DNA from: an uncultured Victivallis sp.
Lineage (GTDB): Bacteria > Verrucomicrobiota > Lentisphaeria > Victivallales > Victivallaceae
Direction: 5' to 3'
Assembly (NCBI GenBank): GCA_944389895.1
Contig: CALXOA010000072.1
Coordinates: 33,571-97,570 of the forward strand
Length of the DNA stretch: 64,000 nt
Every line of letters begins with the position of its first letter. Within the stretch, counting starts at the first letter, position 1. Shown here one piece after another: positions 51,719-60,864 of the stretch. A model generated the notes under the pieces. It ran no database searches. It was given only the letters and a program-made list of their open reading frames with translations, and was not told the origin of the DNA. A program made the position numbers and the translations under genes.

Positions 51719-53572
51719 TTATTTTCCTTCCGTTGAAGTTGAGGTTTCCAATTCAAAAAGGAGCGTTTCACAACCGGGGGAATCCCACTGAAACACAGCT
51801 CCATTGACACGCCGCCCCGAGAAGAGTTCCACCGCGCTTTCCGCCCCTGCCGGCAGCGTCACGGTAACAGCGCCCGGCTCGGCCAGATGAATCGCCAGCA
51901 GTCGAGAGTCGGCATAAACCGGCGCTTCCCGTGAGACGTTGAGCAGGATTCCCGCTTCCCGGGCGAGGTCGCGCAGCATCCCCGCCGTCAAGTCACCCGG
52001 CCGTGCAAGGTACGCCTTGCGGCACTTCTCCTCCTCAGTGACCGCAAGTCCGGCGCTGCCGAACGGCACACCCGCCCAGCGGCGGACCCGTTCCGGATCG
52101 AGAGAGACGCCGTCGCTGAGTCCCGGCGCGTAGAGTGTCAGTACGGTCCGGCCACCGCAATAGACAAACTTTTTCAGCACTTCCGCTTTGGCCGGTGTGA
52201 TCTCAATCTGATTGGCGAGAATCACCAGCCGGTAGCGGTCGAAATCGGGTATGCGGCCGAGGTCATCGAAAAGGTAACTGTCGAAGGGCGCCCCCACATG
52301 ATTCAACGCGATTCGGGCGTGGCGCTGGAACTCCCTCTGCCGCGGCGACCGCTGATCAAAATAGTACGCGGCATCGGCATCGACGATCAACGCGATCTGG
52401 TCGACCGGCTCAGCCCGCAGCGTGGCGAACCGGTCGTACAGTTCACGCAACCGCCCCAGTTCCGCCAGAAGTTCAGGTTCCTGATAGAAACCGCCCCACA
52501 TGTCGAACCACCACAGCGAACTGTCGCCGATGATCGACAGTGCGGCCTCCCGCCGGACTCCGGCAATATCTTCCCGGGTGTTCTTCCAGCATTGAAAATC
52601 AAGCCGGACGTGCTCTGAAAGCACCGGATTGTAGGTGTGTGTCCGCTGGTCGCATTCATGAAGATGCCGCTTCCCGGCCAGTCGTTCCGAGCCGGAGAGC
52701 GACTGCCAGCCTGAACCGCCGCCGATCGCCCGATCGCAATAACTGCCGGGTGAAATCAGAAAGTCTACCTCCGGCGCATCCAGCACCGGACGCAGGGCGG
52801 CATGGCCGCTTTCAGCAATCCCGAGTCGATCGTGAAGATAGCCGTAGAAGACTCCGACCTCGACTCCGGGACGGATCACCTTCTTCGCAATCCGGGCGAA
52901 GCGGAGGATTCCATCGGCAACCAGTTCGTTGCAGAACCGGCGGTAGGCGAGCACTCCTCCGGAACAGGCCGGATCAAAAAGCAATCCGTCAAAATCCGGG
53001 GAGTTCAACTTCAGCGCCGACGGCGGCGGTTCCGGGTCAAGTCCCTGCCGGCGGCGGTACTCCAGATAGGCGCGCTCCTTGGCCAGTCCGCAGAGCTCTC
53101 CGTTATGGTCGAACCATTCATCGGTGTTGCCGCAGGCGAGAACGTAGGCTTCGATCCGTACACCGTAGTTGCTTTCGCAGTACTCCAGAAACGCCTCGAG
53201 ATAATGTTCGGTATCGGCCAGCCAGCGCGAGTTGACCAGCACCTCCGAGAGATGGGTGGTGCTGTCTCCCGATTCATGATTGAGAGCCAGCTGTCTGGTG
53301 AGCCAGTCCGGCGAATTGAGATCGACCATCACAATGAAATTCGCCGCCGGATTATGGAGCAGCACATCATCGAACTGGCGGCCGACCGAAGTGAAATCCC
53401 GGGTGTCAAACCAGAATCGATTCGCCGGATAACGGCAGTAGGGCTGCCCGAGCGAATTTGAAGTGTTGGCCGGAAAGAGAGTGATCGTGTTGACGCCGAT
53501 GGATGCAAAACGTTCCATGGTGGAAAATTCCGGCTGAAATGAGCGATATGCGTAATAGTGTTTGCGATCCAT
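51719..53572 (-). CDS. GH42/clan GH-A-like glycosidase (beta-galactosidase type)
   Basis: 617 residues, no signal peptide. The barrel starts at residue 1 (YYAYRSFQPEFSTMERFASIGVNTITLFPAN) and includes FIVMVDLNSPDWL, AYVLACGNTDEWF and GKRHLHECDQRTHTYN. In GH42 the acid/base lies in an Asn-Glu pair; here the matching place reads GNTDEW, so Glu two residues later is the candidate. The Glu of HLHECD is a candidate nucleophile. Residues from about 390 look like a trimerisation-type Rossmann domain (QIALIVDADAAYYFDQRS, YRLVILANQIEITPAKAEVLKKFVYCGGRTVLT) and a small beta tail. It probably cleaves galactosides inside the cell. First gene of locus C; TATAAT at 53618-53623 (minus strand) may be its -10 box, but no good -35 box is seen. 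53573-53756 holds no gene. Confidence 0.75.
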   Translation of the reverse strand: MDRKHYYAYRSFQPEFSTMERFASIGVNTITLFPANTSNSLGQPYCRYPANRFWFDTRDFTSVGRQFDDVLLHNPAANFIVMVDLNSPDWLTRQLALNHESGDSTTHLSEVLVNSRWLADTEHYLEAFLEYCESNYGVRIEAYVLACGNTDEWFDHNGELCGLAKERAYLEYRRRQGLDPEPPPSALKLNSPDFDGLLFDPACSGGVLAYRRFCNELVADGILRFARIAKKVIRPGVEVGVFYGYLHDRLGIAESGHAALRPVLDAPEVDFLISPGSYCDRAIGGGSGWQSLSGSERLAGKRHLHECDQRTHTYNPVLSEHVRLDFQCWKNTREDIAGVRREAALSIIGDSSLWWFDMWGGFYQEPELLAELGRLRELYDRFATLRAEPVDQIALIVDADAAYYFDQRSPRQREFQRHARIALNHVGAPFDSYLFDDLGRIPDFDRYRLVILANQIEITPAKAEVLKKFVYCGGRTVLTLYAPGLSDGVSLDPERVRRWAGVPFGSAGLAVTEEEKCRKAYLARPGDLTAGMLRDLAREAGILLNVSREAPVYADSRLLAIHLAEPGAVTVTLPAGAESAVELFSGRRVNGAVFQWDSPGCETLLFELETSTSTEGK

Positions 53573-53756
53573 TTTTTATCCCCGGCGGTCACAAATCATC
53601 TCTGACTTTTACTTTTAATTATACTTTGTTTTTCTGCAAAAAACCTTTCTTCCAGTGACAATTTATAGTCTGTGTGTGCCTCTGGAAAGAGAAAAAGGCA
53701 TCCCGGGTACATTTTCTTCCGGGCTTTTCCGGAAAAGCGGACAGGAGAGAAACGAT

Positions 53757-54419
53757 TCAGAGAAAGAGCAGCGGAGCAAAGCAATCCGGCTCGTGGAAGG
53801 AGAGCCGCCGGAGCGGACGCCAGGAGAGCCAGTGCGGATGGCTGGTTTCATCCCCGCATTTGTAGACGTTGGCATACCAGACAGTACCGGGAACCGGAAC
53901 CGGCGCACCGTTGGTTCTGCCGAAAAGGGAGAACGGCAGGAAGAACCCGACCCGGTAATCAACGGGTCCCGCCTCCTCACATCCCCACTCCCCCCGGTAG
54001 GTGTGGAAAATCCGGACGAGTTCAAGCTCTTCATCGGTCAGCAGCCGCGCCGCGGCGAAACCGTTGATATCACGGCGGTGGTGGTCGACATGCTGTGCGA
54101 AGAGAGTACCCGCCGCATTGATCTCGAAATTGTTGTAACCAACCCCGGCCGCGGGCTGGACGAAAAACTCAACGCAACTGTCGACACAGGTGAACTCCCC
54201 GCGGGAGCGGGCGGTACAGCGGACAAAACGATCCGTGACATCAAACAGGCCGTAGAGCCCCTCGTGATCATACTGAAGTTTGAAATCAACCCGCGGCCGG
54301 TGGCCGGACCCCTCCGGGCGCGGCACGGCCACGGAGAGAACCGGAGCATCCGCCCAGTCTGCGGAATCGAAAGGCGCCGCAAGGTCGGGCGCGGAATGGA
54401 AACGGATCGGATACCCCAT
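53757..54419 (-). CDS. CBM9/DOMON-like carbohydrate-binding protein without signal peptide
   Basis: 220 residues; GAGGGAG lies upstream of the ATG. The whole protein is one family 9-type carbohydrate-binding fold: WADAPVLSVAVPRP, VDFKLQYDHEGLYGLFDVTDRFVRC, FTCVDSCVEFFVQPA, YNNFEINAAGTLFAQHVDHH, FFLPFSLFG and HPHWLSWRPLRRLSFHEP. Such stand-alone proteins are frequent in PVC and Bacteroidetes sugar loci, but their role is not established. It begins 15 bp after the stop of the LivJ-type lipoprotein gene, so it may be cotranscribed with it rather than with locus C, which starts 184 bp further on. Confidence 0.82.
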   Translation of the reverse strand: MGYPIRFHSAPDLAAPFDSADWADAPVLSVAVPRPEGSGHRPRVDFKLQYDHEGLYGLFDVTDRFVRCTARSRGEFTCVDSCVEFFVQPAAGVGYNNFEINAAGTLFAQHVDHHRRDINGFAAARLLTDEELELVRIFHTYRGEWGCEEAGPVDYRVGFFLPFSLFGRTNGAPVPVPGTVWYANVYKCGDETSHPHWLSWRPLRRLSFHEPDCFAPLLFL

Positions 54420-54434
54420 GATTGCACAACTCCC

Positions 54435-55631
54435 TCAGTTTTCAAAATCCAGCAGCCGGGAATAGGTAAAGCCGCGGCTGTAACGCGAAGTAGGAAACGG
54501 GCGGCCCGGCCCGGCGGGGCGGATCGTATTGATGTAGATCGTCCGGTCGATCCCGCCATCGCGCTTCATCGTATAAACGCCGGAGGCGCCGGAATAGTTC
54601 CGGATGGTCCGGGCGTTGGCCTGAAACTTTTCGATCGTATCAGCTCCCCCGAGAGATGCGGACAGAATCTTCATCGAATCATATCCCTGGGCCTCGCAAC
54701 TCGCCGGATAATGGAAATATTTCTTGCGGAATTTCTCCCGGAACGCCCTGTTTTCCTCCGAGGGGTTTTCCGGTGAATAGAATGCCGTAAATGCGCACTC
54801 GCCGGGATCGGAACCGCAATTGCGCAGAAAGCTCTCCTCATCCCAGCTGTCCGGGCCGATCAGCAGTCCATGAAAACCGAGTTCCCGAAGCATCCTGACG
54901 ATCTTCGCGGCGGTAGCAGTGTGCACCGGCACCAGAATCGCCTGCGGCGCGTAACTGATCAACGAAACCAACGTCTTGCGCAGATCGGGATCGTTTTCGC
55001 GAAATTCCGCGGTATGCACCACCTGGCCGCCGAGCTGAGAAAACCACTGCGCGGTTTCGCGGGCGATGTTGCGGGAGTAGTGAGCCTCCGGCTCGAGACT
55101 GACCACAATACCGAGACGCATCAGTTTCCGCCAGTACCAGATGTAACCGGCAAGCGCGTGGGCCTGCTGCGAGTCGGTGAAACAACCGCGCAGCAGCAGC
55201 GGATTGCCTTCGGTCAGGTCGTCGTCGGTCGCAAGCGGCACGATCGCCGGAATCCGCAACCGGCCGGCCTCCTCCCGGACCGCACCGACTTCGCTGGTGT
55301 CGTAACCGAGAATGAGCCCGTGGACGCCGGAAGCGGCGAGTTCGGAGAGCGCGCGGGAGGCGCCTTCCGGAGAACTGGCGTTGTCACGCACCTCGAGTTC
55401 GACCCGGCGGCGGTCGATCCCCCGGGCATTGTTGACCTCCTCCAGCGCGAGCTGGATGCCGTTCAGTGTACGTTCCCCGTACTCCCGATTGTGCCCGGAA
55501 AGCGGCATCACCACACCGATCCGGACGGGACCGGTCTCTTCCGGCAACAGCGGATGGGGCAGCGGCGTGCCGCAACCGGCGAATCCCGCGGCAAGAACGG
55601 CCGGGAACAGACGAAAAAGAAGACGTTTCAT
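54435..55631 (-). CDS. LivJ-type (Peripla_BP_6) substrate-binding lipoprotein
   Basis: 398 residues from the ATG at 55631, with GAGGAG upstream (the site overlaps the lpxA stop). The N terminus MKRLLFRLFPAVLAAGFAGC ends in a lipobox Cys20. The mature part is a type I binding protein: IRIGVVMPLSG, YGERTLNGIQLALEEVNN, ELEVRDNASSPEGASRALSELAASGVHGLILGYDTSEV, IPAIVPLATDDDLTE, RLGIVVSLEPEAHYSRNIA and QGYDSMKILSASL. It would bind amino acids or similar small ligands in the periplasm, anchored to a membrane. No liv permease is near; its position in an lpxA/pyrH unit is unusual. Confidence 0.88.
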   Translation of the reverse strand: MKRLLFRLFPAVLAAGFAGCGTPLPHPLLPEETGPVRIGVVMPLSGHNREYGERTLNGIQLALEEVNNARGIDRRRVELEVRDNASSPEGASRALSELAASGVHGLILGYDTSEVGAVREEAGRLRIPAIVPLATDDDLTEGNPLLLRGCFTDSQQAHALAGYIWYWRKLMRLGIVVSLEPEAHYSRNIARETAQWFSQLGGQVVHTAEFRENDPDLRKTLVSLISYAPQAILVPVHTATAAKIVRMLRELGFHGLLIGPDSWDEESFLRNCGSDPGECAFTAFYSPENPSEENRAFREKFRKKYFHYPASCEAQGYDSMKILSASLGGADTIEKFQANARTIRNYSGASGVYTMKRDGGIDRTIYINTIRPAGPGRPFPTSRYSRGFTYSRLLDFEN

Positions 55632-55638
55632 CAGAGAG

Positions 55639-56472
55639 TTACTCCTCATCGGGGACCTCCGGCGCTGCGGCCCGGGTGCCGATGGCGACCAGCTCGGGAT
55701 CGCCGGGCATGATGCCGCGTTCGGATTTGCGGACGAAATGGACGAAGCGGCCGATCTCCGGAGGCGAGGCCGGTTCCGCCTCGATTGCGGCCAGCGCATT
55801 GGCGGAGTTGAGGCCGCGGAAGAAATACGTTTTGATCGCCCGCCGGATCGCCATGCGCGTCGCACTGTCATAACCCGCGCGCCGGAGACCCACGGTGTTG
55901 GGCCCGCAGATACACTCGTTTTCGGCAAGCATGCAGAAAGGCGGCACATCCTGACGGACAATCGTACGCCCGCCGAGCATCGCCAGTTCCCCGATCCGGC
56001 AGAACTGGTGGATCAACACGTAACCGGAAAGAACCGCACCATCCTCGATGATCACATGACCCGAAATCGCGGTCTGATTGGCGACCGTCACCCGGTTTCC
56101 GATCACGGCGTCGTGCCCGACATGCACAAAGGCCATCAACAACGTCCGGTCTCCGATCGAAGTGGTTCCCCCTTCGAACGGGGAACGGTGGATCGTCACA
56201 TACTCCCGCAACACAGTATCCGCGCCGACTGTGGTGAAGGCAAGCGTACCGGGTTTGAAACGGTGATCCTGGGGTTCCTCCCCGATCAAAGCCCCGAAAT
56301 AGATCCGGGTCCGGGCGCCGATGGTGGTATGGGAGGCGATTTTGACGTGAGCGTCGATCCAGCAGTCGTCGCCGATGACGACGTCATTTTCAATCACCGA
56401 ATAGGGGCCGACGTGCACCCCGGTGCCGAGCCGGGCACCGGGAGCAATCACCGCGGTCGGATGGATGGCCAT
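55639..56472 (-). CDS. lpxA: UDP-N-acetylglucosamine acyltransferase
   Basis: 277 residues. Left-handed beta-helix hexapeptide repeats run from residue 3 to about 185 (HPTAVIAPGARLGTGVHVGPYSVIENDVVIGDD and on), with FGALIGEEPQDHRFK, REYVTIHRSPFEGGTTSIGD and the catalytic His in LMAFVHVGHDAVIGNRV, then GGRTIVRQDVPPFCMLAEN and a helical C terminus with NTVGLRRAGYD, all as in LpxA. It adds the first acyl chain to UDP-GlcNAc in lipid A synthesis. The length is slightly over the usual 260 owing to a charged tail. It follows pyrH by 46 bp. The gene across the divergent spacer is a Gfo/Idh enzyme that in other bacteria accompanies lpx genes. Confidence 0.95.
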   Translation of the reverse strand: MAIHPTAVIAPGARLGTGVHVGPYSVIENDVVIGDDCWIDAHVKIASHTTIGARTRIYFGALIGEEPQDHRFKPGTLAFTTVGADTVLREYVTIHRSPFEGGTTSIGDRTLLMAFVHVGHDAVIGNRVTVANQTAISGHVIIEDGAVLSGYVLIHQFCRIGELAMLGGRTIVRQDVPPFCMLAENECICGPNTVGLRRAGYDSATRMAIRRAIKTYFFRGLNSANALAAIEAEPASPPEIGRFVHFVRKSERGIMPGDPELVAIGTRAAAPEVPDEE

Positions 56473-56518
56473 GACAGACTCCTTGATTTTTCGTATTCAA
56501 CTTCCCGGAAGAAGAGAC

Positions 56519-57244
56519 TCATTCCCGACTCACGACGGTACCGGCGGAAGTGTCGCCGGAAAGCACCCTCAGAAAACTCTCCGGATCGGAAAAGTTGAAG
56601 ACGATGATCGGCAGGTCATTGTCGCGGCACATCGAAAACGCGGTGGAATCCATCACCTTGAGCTGACGAGCCAGAGCCTCGTCAAAGGTGAGGTGGCTGA
56701 AGCGCTCGGCGGACGGATCCGTTTTGGGGTCGGCAGTGTAGACCCCGTCCACCTTGGTTGCCTTGAGCACGGCGTCGCAATCGGTTTCCAACGCCCGCAA
56801 CACAGCGGTGGTGTCGGTCGTGAAGAACGGGCTTCCGGTACCGCCGGCGAAGATCACCAGCTGGCCGGCTTCGAGCGCCTTGATCGCCTGGTCGCGGTTG
56901 AAGCGCGGCGCAATCGGCTCCATCCCGACCGAGCACTGCACCAGCGCGGCGACGCCGGCGGCATTGAAGAAATCCCGCAGGCAGAGGGCGTTCATCACGG
57001 TTGCAAGCATGCCCATATAGTCGGCGTTGACGCGGTCCATTCCGCCGGAACGGCCCATCACGCCGCGCCAGATGTTTCCGGCACCGACGACGAGAGCCAC
57101 CTCGACCCCCTGATCCATGATCTGTTTGACGCGGTTGACGACGGCGTGGACCGCCTCGGCGTCGTAGCCGTGCTCCCGATTGCCCTTCAGCGCCTCGCCG
57201 CTGATCTTGACGAGGACCCGGTTGTAGCGAAACTCCTGAGTCAT
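56519..57244 (-). CDS. pyrH: Uridylate kinase
   Basis: 241 residues; GAAAGGAT precedes the ATG. Amino acid kinase fold: RVLVKISGEALKGNREHGYD, VALVVGAGNIWRGVMGRSG, MDRVNADYMGMLATVMNALCLRDFF, IFAGGTGSPFFTTDTTAVLRALE, VDGVYTADPKTDPSAERFSHLTFDEAL and DNDLPIIVFNFSDPESFLRVL. It phosphorylates UMP to UDP; hexameric and GTP-regulated in relatives. Normal length. It heads the minus-strand group pyrH-lpxA-lipoprotein-CBM9-like; the divergent spacer 57245-57409 must hold promoters for both directions but no strong -35/-10 pair was seen. Confidence 0.96.
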   Translation of the reverse strand: MTQEFRYNRVLVKISGEALKGNREHGYDAEAVHAVVNRVKQIMDQGVEVALVVGAGNIWRGVMGRSGGMDRVNADYMGMLATVMNALCLRDFFNAAGVAALVQCSVGMEPIAPRFNRDQAIKALEAGQLVIFAGGTGSPFFTTDTTAVLRALETDCDAVLKATKVDGVYTADPKTDPSAERFSHLTFDEALARQLKVMDSTAFSMCRDNDLPIIVFNFSDPESFLRVLSGDTSAGTVVSRE

Positions 57245-57409
57245 GGCGGATGATCCTTTCGCAAAAAATGATTGTATTCTGGTGCAATATATCCCGTATT
57301 CCGCGATTTCGCCAAGAAAAACCGGGAGAAGCGGCTGTTTTTATTGAAAAAACGTGTATATTATGACAGGCATCGAAAAAACGGGGGTCAGTTTAAGGAA
57401 CAGGGTGTT

Positions 57410-58426
57410 ATGGAAGATATGTCCAGACTCAGGGTCGGAGTGATCGGGGTCGGCGCGCTCGGCCGCCACCATGCCAGGCTCTATGCGCAGAGTCCGAATG
57501 CCGAAGTGGTCGGGATTTTTGACGTCCAGAAGGAGACGGCCGAAAAGGTCGGCGCCGAATTTGGTCTCAAGGTGTTTGATGATTGGCGCGAACTGGCCGA
57601 AAAGTGCGAAGCGCTGAGCGTTGCGGTTCCGGCGAATTTCCACGCATCGACGACGATTCCCCTGCTGGAGATGGGCCGGCACGTGCTCGTGGAGAAGCCG
57701 ATCGCCTCAAGTGTGCCGGAAGCTGTGGCAATGGTTGAAACGGCGAAGAAAAACAACGTTCTGCTCGGAGTCGGCCATGTGGAGCGTTTCAACCCGGCGA
57801 TGGACTTTCTGGAGAAATACGCCGCCCACACCCGTTTCGTCGAGGCGCATCGGCTCGCACAGTATCCTCCGCCGCGTCCCGGTCTGCCGCGTCGCGGAAC
57901 CGAAGTGAGCGTAGTGCTCGATCTGATGATCCACGACATCGATCTGGTGCTGACCATGATCGACTCCGAAGTGGAACGTTTCGACGTGGTGGGGATTCCG
58001 GTCCTTTCGAAAACCGAGGACATCGTCAATGCCAGGATCAAGTTCCGGAACGGCAGCTGCGCGAGTCTGACCGCCAGCCGGGTCAGCCAGGAACCGATGC
58101 GGCGTTTCCGGGTGTTTCAGGAAAACAGCTACATTTCAATGGATTACGGCAAGCATTTCGGCATGGTGCTCAAGCGTAACCGGATCGGTCTCGCCCGCAA
58201 GGACGTCAATCTCGACGACAAAAATGCGCTGGCGGCGGAACTGGAGGATTTCATCCTCGCAGTCAACCGGACGAAGATGACCGGGGTGCTCTGTCAGCCC
58301 AAGGTCTCCGGCGAAGCCGGGTTGCGGGCGCTGAAACTCGCCGTCGCCATCCAGGATGAGGCGCGGCGCTACAATGAGCAATACGGATTCAAGTTCGCCC
58401 CGGCCGCTCCGGATGAGCTGAATTGA
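57410..58426 (+). CDS. Gfo/Idh/MocA family oxidoreductase, type found beside lipid A genes
   Basis: 338 residues from the ATG at 57410 (AAGGAACAGGG upstream). Rossmann motif RVGVIGVGALGRHHARLYAQ, catalytic lysine in HVLVEKPIASS, then GVGHVERFNPAMDFLE, VVLDLMIHDIDLVLTMI and a C-terminal alpha/beta half. The GHVERFNP and MIHDIDL phrases are those of the group often found next to lpx genes in Geobacter, Chlamydiae and other PVC bacteria. Some relatives (GnnA) oxidise UDP-GlcNAc at C3 for amide-linked lipid A, but the aminotransferase partner is not in the window, so that role is unproven here. It begins the plus-strand group with ispE and gmhB. Confidence 0.9.
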   Translation: MEDMSRLRVGVIGVGALGRHHARLYAQSPNAEVVGIFDVQKETAEKVGAEFGLKVFDDWRELAEKCEALSVAVPANFHASTTIPLLEMGRHVLVEKPIASSVPEAVAMVETAKKNNVLLGVGHVERFNPAMDFLEKYAAHTRFVEAHRLAQYPPPRPGLPRRGTEVSVVLDLMIHDIDLVLTMIDSEVERFDVVGIPVLSKTEDIVNARIKFRNGSCASLTASRVSQEPMRRFRVFQENSYISMDYGKHFGMVLKRNRIGLARKDVNLDDKNALAAELEDFILAVNRTKMTGVLCQPKVSGEAGLRALKLAVAIQDEARRYNEQYGFKFAPAAPDELN

Positions 58427-58471
58427 TCGAAAGACTGAGTGTCAGGGCGGGAAGATGCCGGGAGCTGATCG

Positions 58472-59362
58472 ATGATCGAGCAGGATGATTCTTTTTCGAA
58501 GCTGAATCTTTTTTTGAAGGTGACGGCACGTCGGCCCGACCGGTACCATGAGCTTGAAACACTCTTTCTGCCGCTGCAGCGTCCCGCCGACCGGATCACG
58601 CTGGAGTTCGGAACCGGAGCAGGGATCCGGGTAAGCTCGAATGTTCCGGAGTTGCCGGAGAACCTCGAAAATCTGGCCGGCAGGGCGGCTCTTGCCTACG
58701 CCGACGCCGCGGGGATCCGGCCGGCCTGGACGATTCATATCGAAAAACGGATTCCCGTCGCCGCCGGAATGGGAGGCGGCAGTTCCAATGCGGCAACGGT
58801 ATTGCGGATGCTGAATCGCCACTACGGCAGTCTCCCGGAGCGGAGTCTCCGGAGTCTGGCTCTGACACTCGGAGCGGACGTGCCGTTTTTCCTCGCGCCC
58901 CGCGCAGCAGTCGCCACCGGAATCGGCGAAGTTCTGCACCAGATCGACGGCTGCGTGACGCCGCCGCCGCTGCTGGTGGTAAATCCGAACTTCCCGGTCA
59001 GCGCAAAGTGGTCCTATCTCCATCTGGACCGCGGTCGGATCGGTCCGTCGGAACCGGGCCGTCTCGCGGCGCTGATCAATGGCTTGCACACCGGTGACGC
59101 CAGACTGGTGGCGGAAAACCTGCACAACGATCTGGCACCGGCCCTCTTTCAGAAATTTCCTCTGCTGGCGGAATTGCGGGAGTTCCTGCTGACCGGCGGA
59201 GCGTTGAACGCCGAAGTCACCGGCAGCGGTCCGACGCTTTTCGCGATCACTCCGACGGTTGATATCCGCCGGAAACTGGCGCGGGCGCTGAGAGAACACT
59301 ACTCTCCGGAAACGGTTACCGTGTTCGATGACATCCCGCTCGGCACGATCCAGGCAAACTGA
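58472..59362 (+). CDS. ispE: 4-diphosphocytidyl-2-C-methyl-D-erythritol kinase
   Basis: 296 residues; CGGGAG precedes the ATG. GHMP kinase: FSKLNLFLKVTARRPDRYHELETLFLPL at the N terminus, the glycine-rich ATP loop PVAAGMGGGSSNAATVLRML at about residues 92-111, LGADVPFFL and the C-terminal AEVTGSGPTLFAI. It phosphorylates CDP-methylerythritol in the MEP isoprenoid pathway, so the organism makes isoprenoids by that route. Normal length. It lies 45 bp after the Gfo/Idh gene and 18 bp before gmhB. Confidence 0.95.
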   Translation: MIEQDDSFSKLNLFLKVTARRPDRYHELETLFLPLQRPADRITLEFGTGAGIRVSSNVPELPENLENLAGRAALAYADAAGIRPAWTIHIEKRIPVAAGMGGGSSNAATVLRMLNRHYGSLPERSLRSLALTLGADVPFFLAPRAAVATGIGEVLHQIDGCVTPPPLLVVNPNFPVSAKWSYLHLDRGRIGPSEPGRLAALINGLHTGDARLVAENLHNDLAPALFQKFPLLAELREFLLTGGALNAEVTGSGPTLFAITPTVDIRRKLARALREHYSPETVTVFDDIPLGTIQAN

Positions 59363-59380
59363 ATACGAAACACGACAAAG

Positions 59381-59932
59381 ATGAACAAGGCATTTTTTCT
59401 AGACCGGGACGGCGTGATCAACGTCGAAATGGATTATCTGTGCGACCCGGAAAAAGTAATTCTGATTCCCGGAACGGCAACGGCGATCCGACGGCTGCAC
59501 GAGGCGGGCTATCTCGCAGTCGTGGTCACCAACCAGTCCGGTGTGGCACGCGGCATGTATACCCGGAACGAAGTTGACGCGGTTCACCGCCGCATCCGGG
59601 AACTTCTGGCGCTTGAAGGTACGACGATCGATGCATTCTACTGCTGCGTCCACCATCCGGAATACACCGGAATCTGCGACTGCCGCAAACCGGCGCCCGG
59701 CATGTTGCTGCAGGCGGCGCGGGAGCTTGACATCGATTGCGCCGGATCTGCGATGGTCGGAGACCGGATGAGCGATATCGCGGCGGGACGCGCCGCCGGA
59801 TGCGCAGAGAGTTATCTGGTCAGAACCGGTTATGGAATGGAGACACTCCGCAAAAGCGACGTCTCGGGAGTCACCGTGGTGGACGATCTTTCCGGCGCGG
59901 TAACGGATTTCATCGGGAGAATGAAGCGATGA
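59381..59932 (+). CDS. gmhB: D-glycero-D-manno-heptose-1,7-bisphosphate 7-phosphatase
   Basis: 183 residues. HAD phosphatase with nucleophile motif FLDRDGVINVE at residues 5-15, VVVTNQSGVARGMY (motif II), the zinc-binding YCCVHHPEYTGICDCRKP insertion typical of GmhB, and GDRMSDIAAGRAAG (motif IV). It makes heptose-1-phosphate for LPS core heptose. Histidinol-phosphatase is an alternative for this subgroup and would pair with hisC elsewhere in the window, but the length and motifs fit GmhB better. Its stop overlaps the start of the transporter gene (ATGA). Confidence 0.88.
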   Translation: MNKAFFLDRDGVINVEMDYLCDPEKVILIPGTATAIRRLHEAGYLAVVVTNQSGVARGMYTRNEVDAVHRRIRELLALEGTTIDAFYCCVHHPEYTGICDCRKPAPGMLLQAARELDIDCAGSAMVGDRMSDIAAGRAAGCAESYLVRTGYGMETLRKSDVSGVTVVDDLSGAVTDFIGRMKR

Positions 59933-60864
59933 CAAGGCACCTCCGGACGCTGGCGATGCTGGCCGCCTTTGTAGTGGGATATTTCTGTCCCTGGGCTGCT
60001 CATCTCAACTGGATGGTGCGCTGGCTGATTGTCGTGATGATGTTCTTCGTGATGCTCCAGGTTCGCTTCTCCTGGCACGCGATGCGACGGGAGCATCTGA
60101 TCATCCTCGGTGCGAATGTCGCAATCGGAATGATCGGCTGGGCCGTTTTTCTGCTGGCGGGGAACCGGGAACTGGCGGAAGTGGCCTTCTTCACCGGAAT
60201 CACCCCGACGGCAACCGCGGCTCCGGTGATCGTCAATCTGCTGGGGGAACGGGTCGACTACGCGGTCTCCGCGTTTCTGGCCACCAATTTCGGAATGGCG
60301 CTGTTGTTTCCCTTTCTGATCCCGGTGGCGATCGGCAGGATGGCGCCGACGGTGTTCTTCGATGTAATCGGGAATCTGCTGATCGTGGTCGGTGTGCCGT
60401 TGCTGGCGGCACTGCCGGTGCGGAGTTTTTATCCGCAGTACCGTGAGATTCCGAAGAAGTGCAAAAACCTCTCTTACTTCATCTGGGTTGCGGCGATTTT
60501 TCTGATCATCGCCAATGCTTCGGCGTTTCTGGAGAAGCAACGGACGGAACTGGAACCGGGAATCCTGTGGCGGATCGCACTGCTGTCGCTGATCATCTGC
60601 GTGGTGAACTTCTCGCTCGGGCGGGTGCTTTGCGGCCGCAGGTACAGCCGTGAAACCAGCCAGGTGCTCGGGCAGAAGAATACGACGTTGACGATCTATC
60701 TGGCGCTGGTCTATGCCAATCCGCTGGTGGCGCTGGGGCCGACCTTCTATGTGCTCTGGCATAACGGCTGGAACACGATCCAGCTTCATCTCCACGGCCG
60801 CCGTGAATTCATCCGCCGACAGCGGCGCAATGCACATCCGTCATCAGAGAGAGAAAAAAAGTAA
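59929..60864 (+). CDS. Bile acid:sodium symporter (BASS)-like transporter
   Basis: 311 residues, start coupled to the gmhB stop. Nine to ten hydrophobic helices, beginning LRTLAMLAAFVVGYFCPWAAHL and WMVRWLIVVMMFFVMLQVRF. The family mark is FFTGITPTATAAPVIVNLLGERVDYAVSAFLATNFGMALLFPFLIPVAIG, with Pro and Gly kinks expected at the helix crossover, and QVLGQKNTTLTIYLALVYANPLVALGP near the end resembles the second crossover. It may carry an organic anion with sodium; the substrate is unknown. It is followed directly by a histidine kinase gene. Confidence 0.8.
   Translation: MTRHLRTLAMLAAFVVGYFCPWAAHLNWMVRWLIVVMMFFVMLQVRFSWHAMRREHLIILGANVAIGMIGWAVFLLAGNRELAEVAFFTGITPTATAAPVIVNLLGERVDYAVSAFLATNFGMALLFPFLIPVAIGRMAPTVFFDVIGNLLIVVGVPLLAALPVRSFYPQYREIPKKCKNLSYFIWVAAIFLIIANASAFLEKQRTELEPGILWRIALLSLIICVVNFSLGRVLCGRRYSRETSQVLGQKNTTLTIYLALVYANPLVALGPTFYVLWHNGWNTIQLHLHGRREFIRRQRRNAHPSSEREKK

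Noticed and set aside
54435..55961. Longer N-terminal extension of the LivJ-type lipoprotein
   Set aside because: The extra 110 codons overlap lpxA and read as an Arg/Ser-rich shadow; the lipoprotein signal with a ribosome site begins at 55631.
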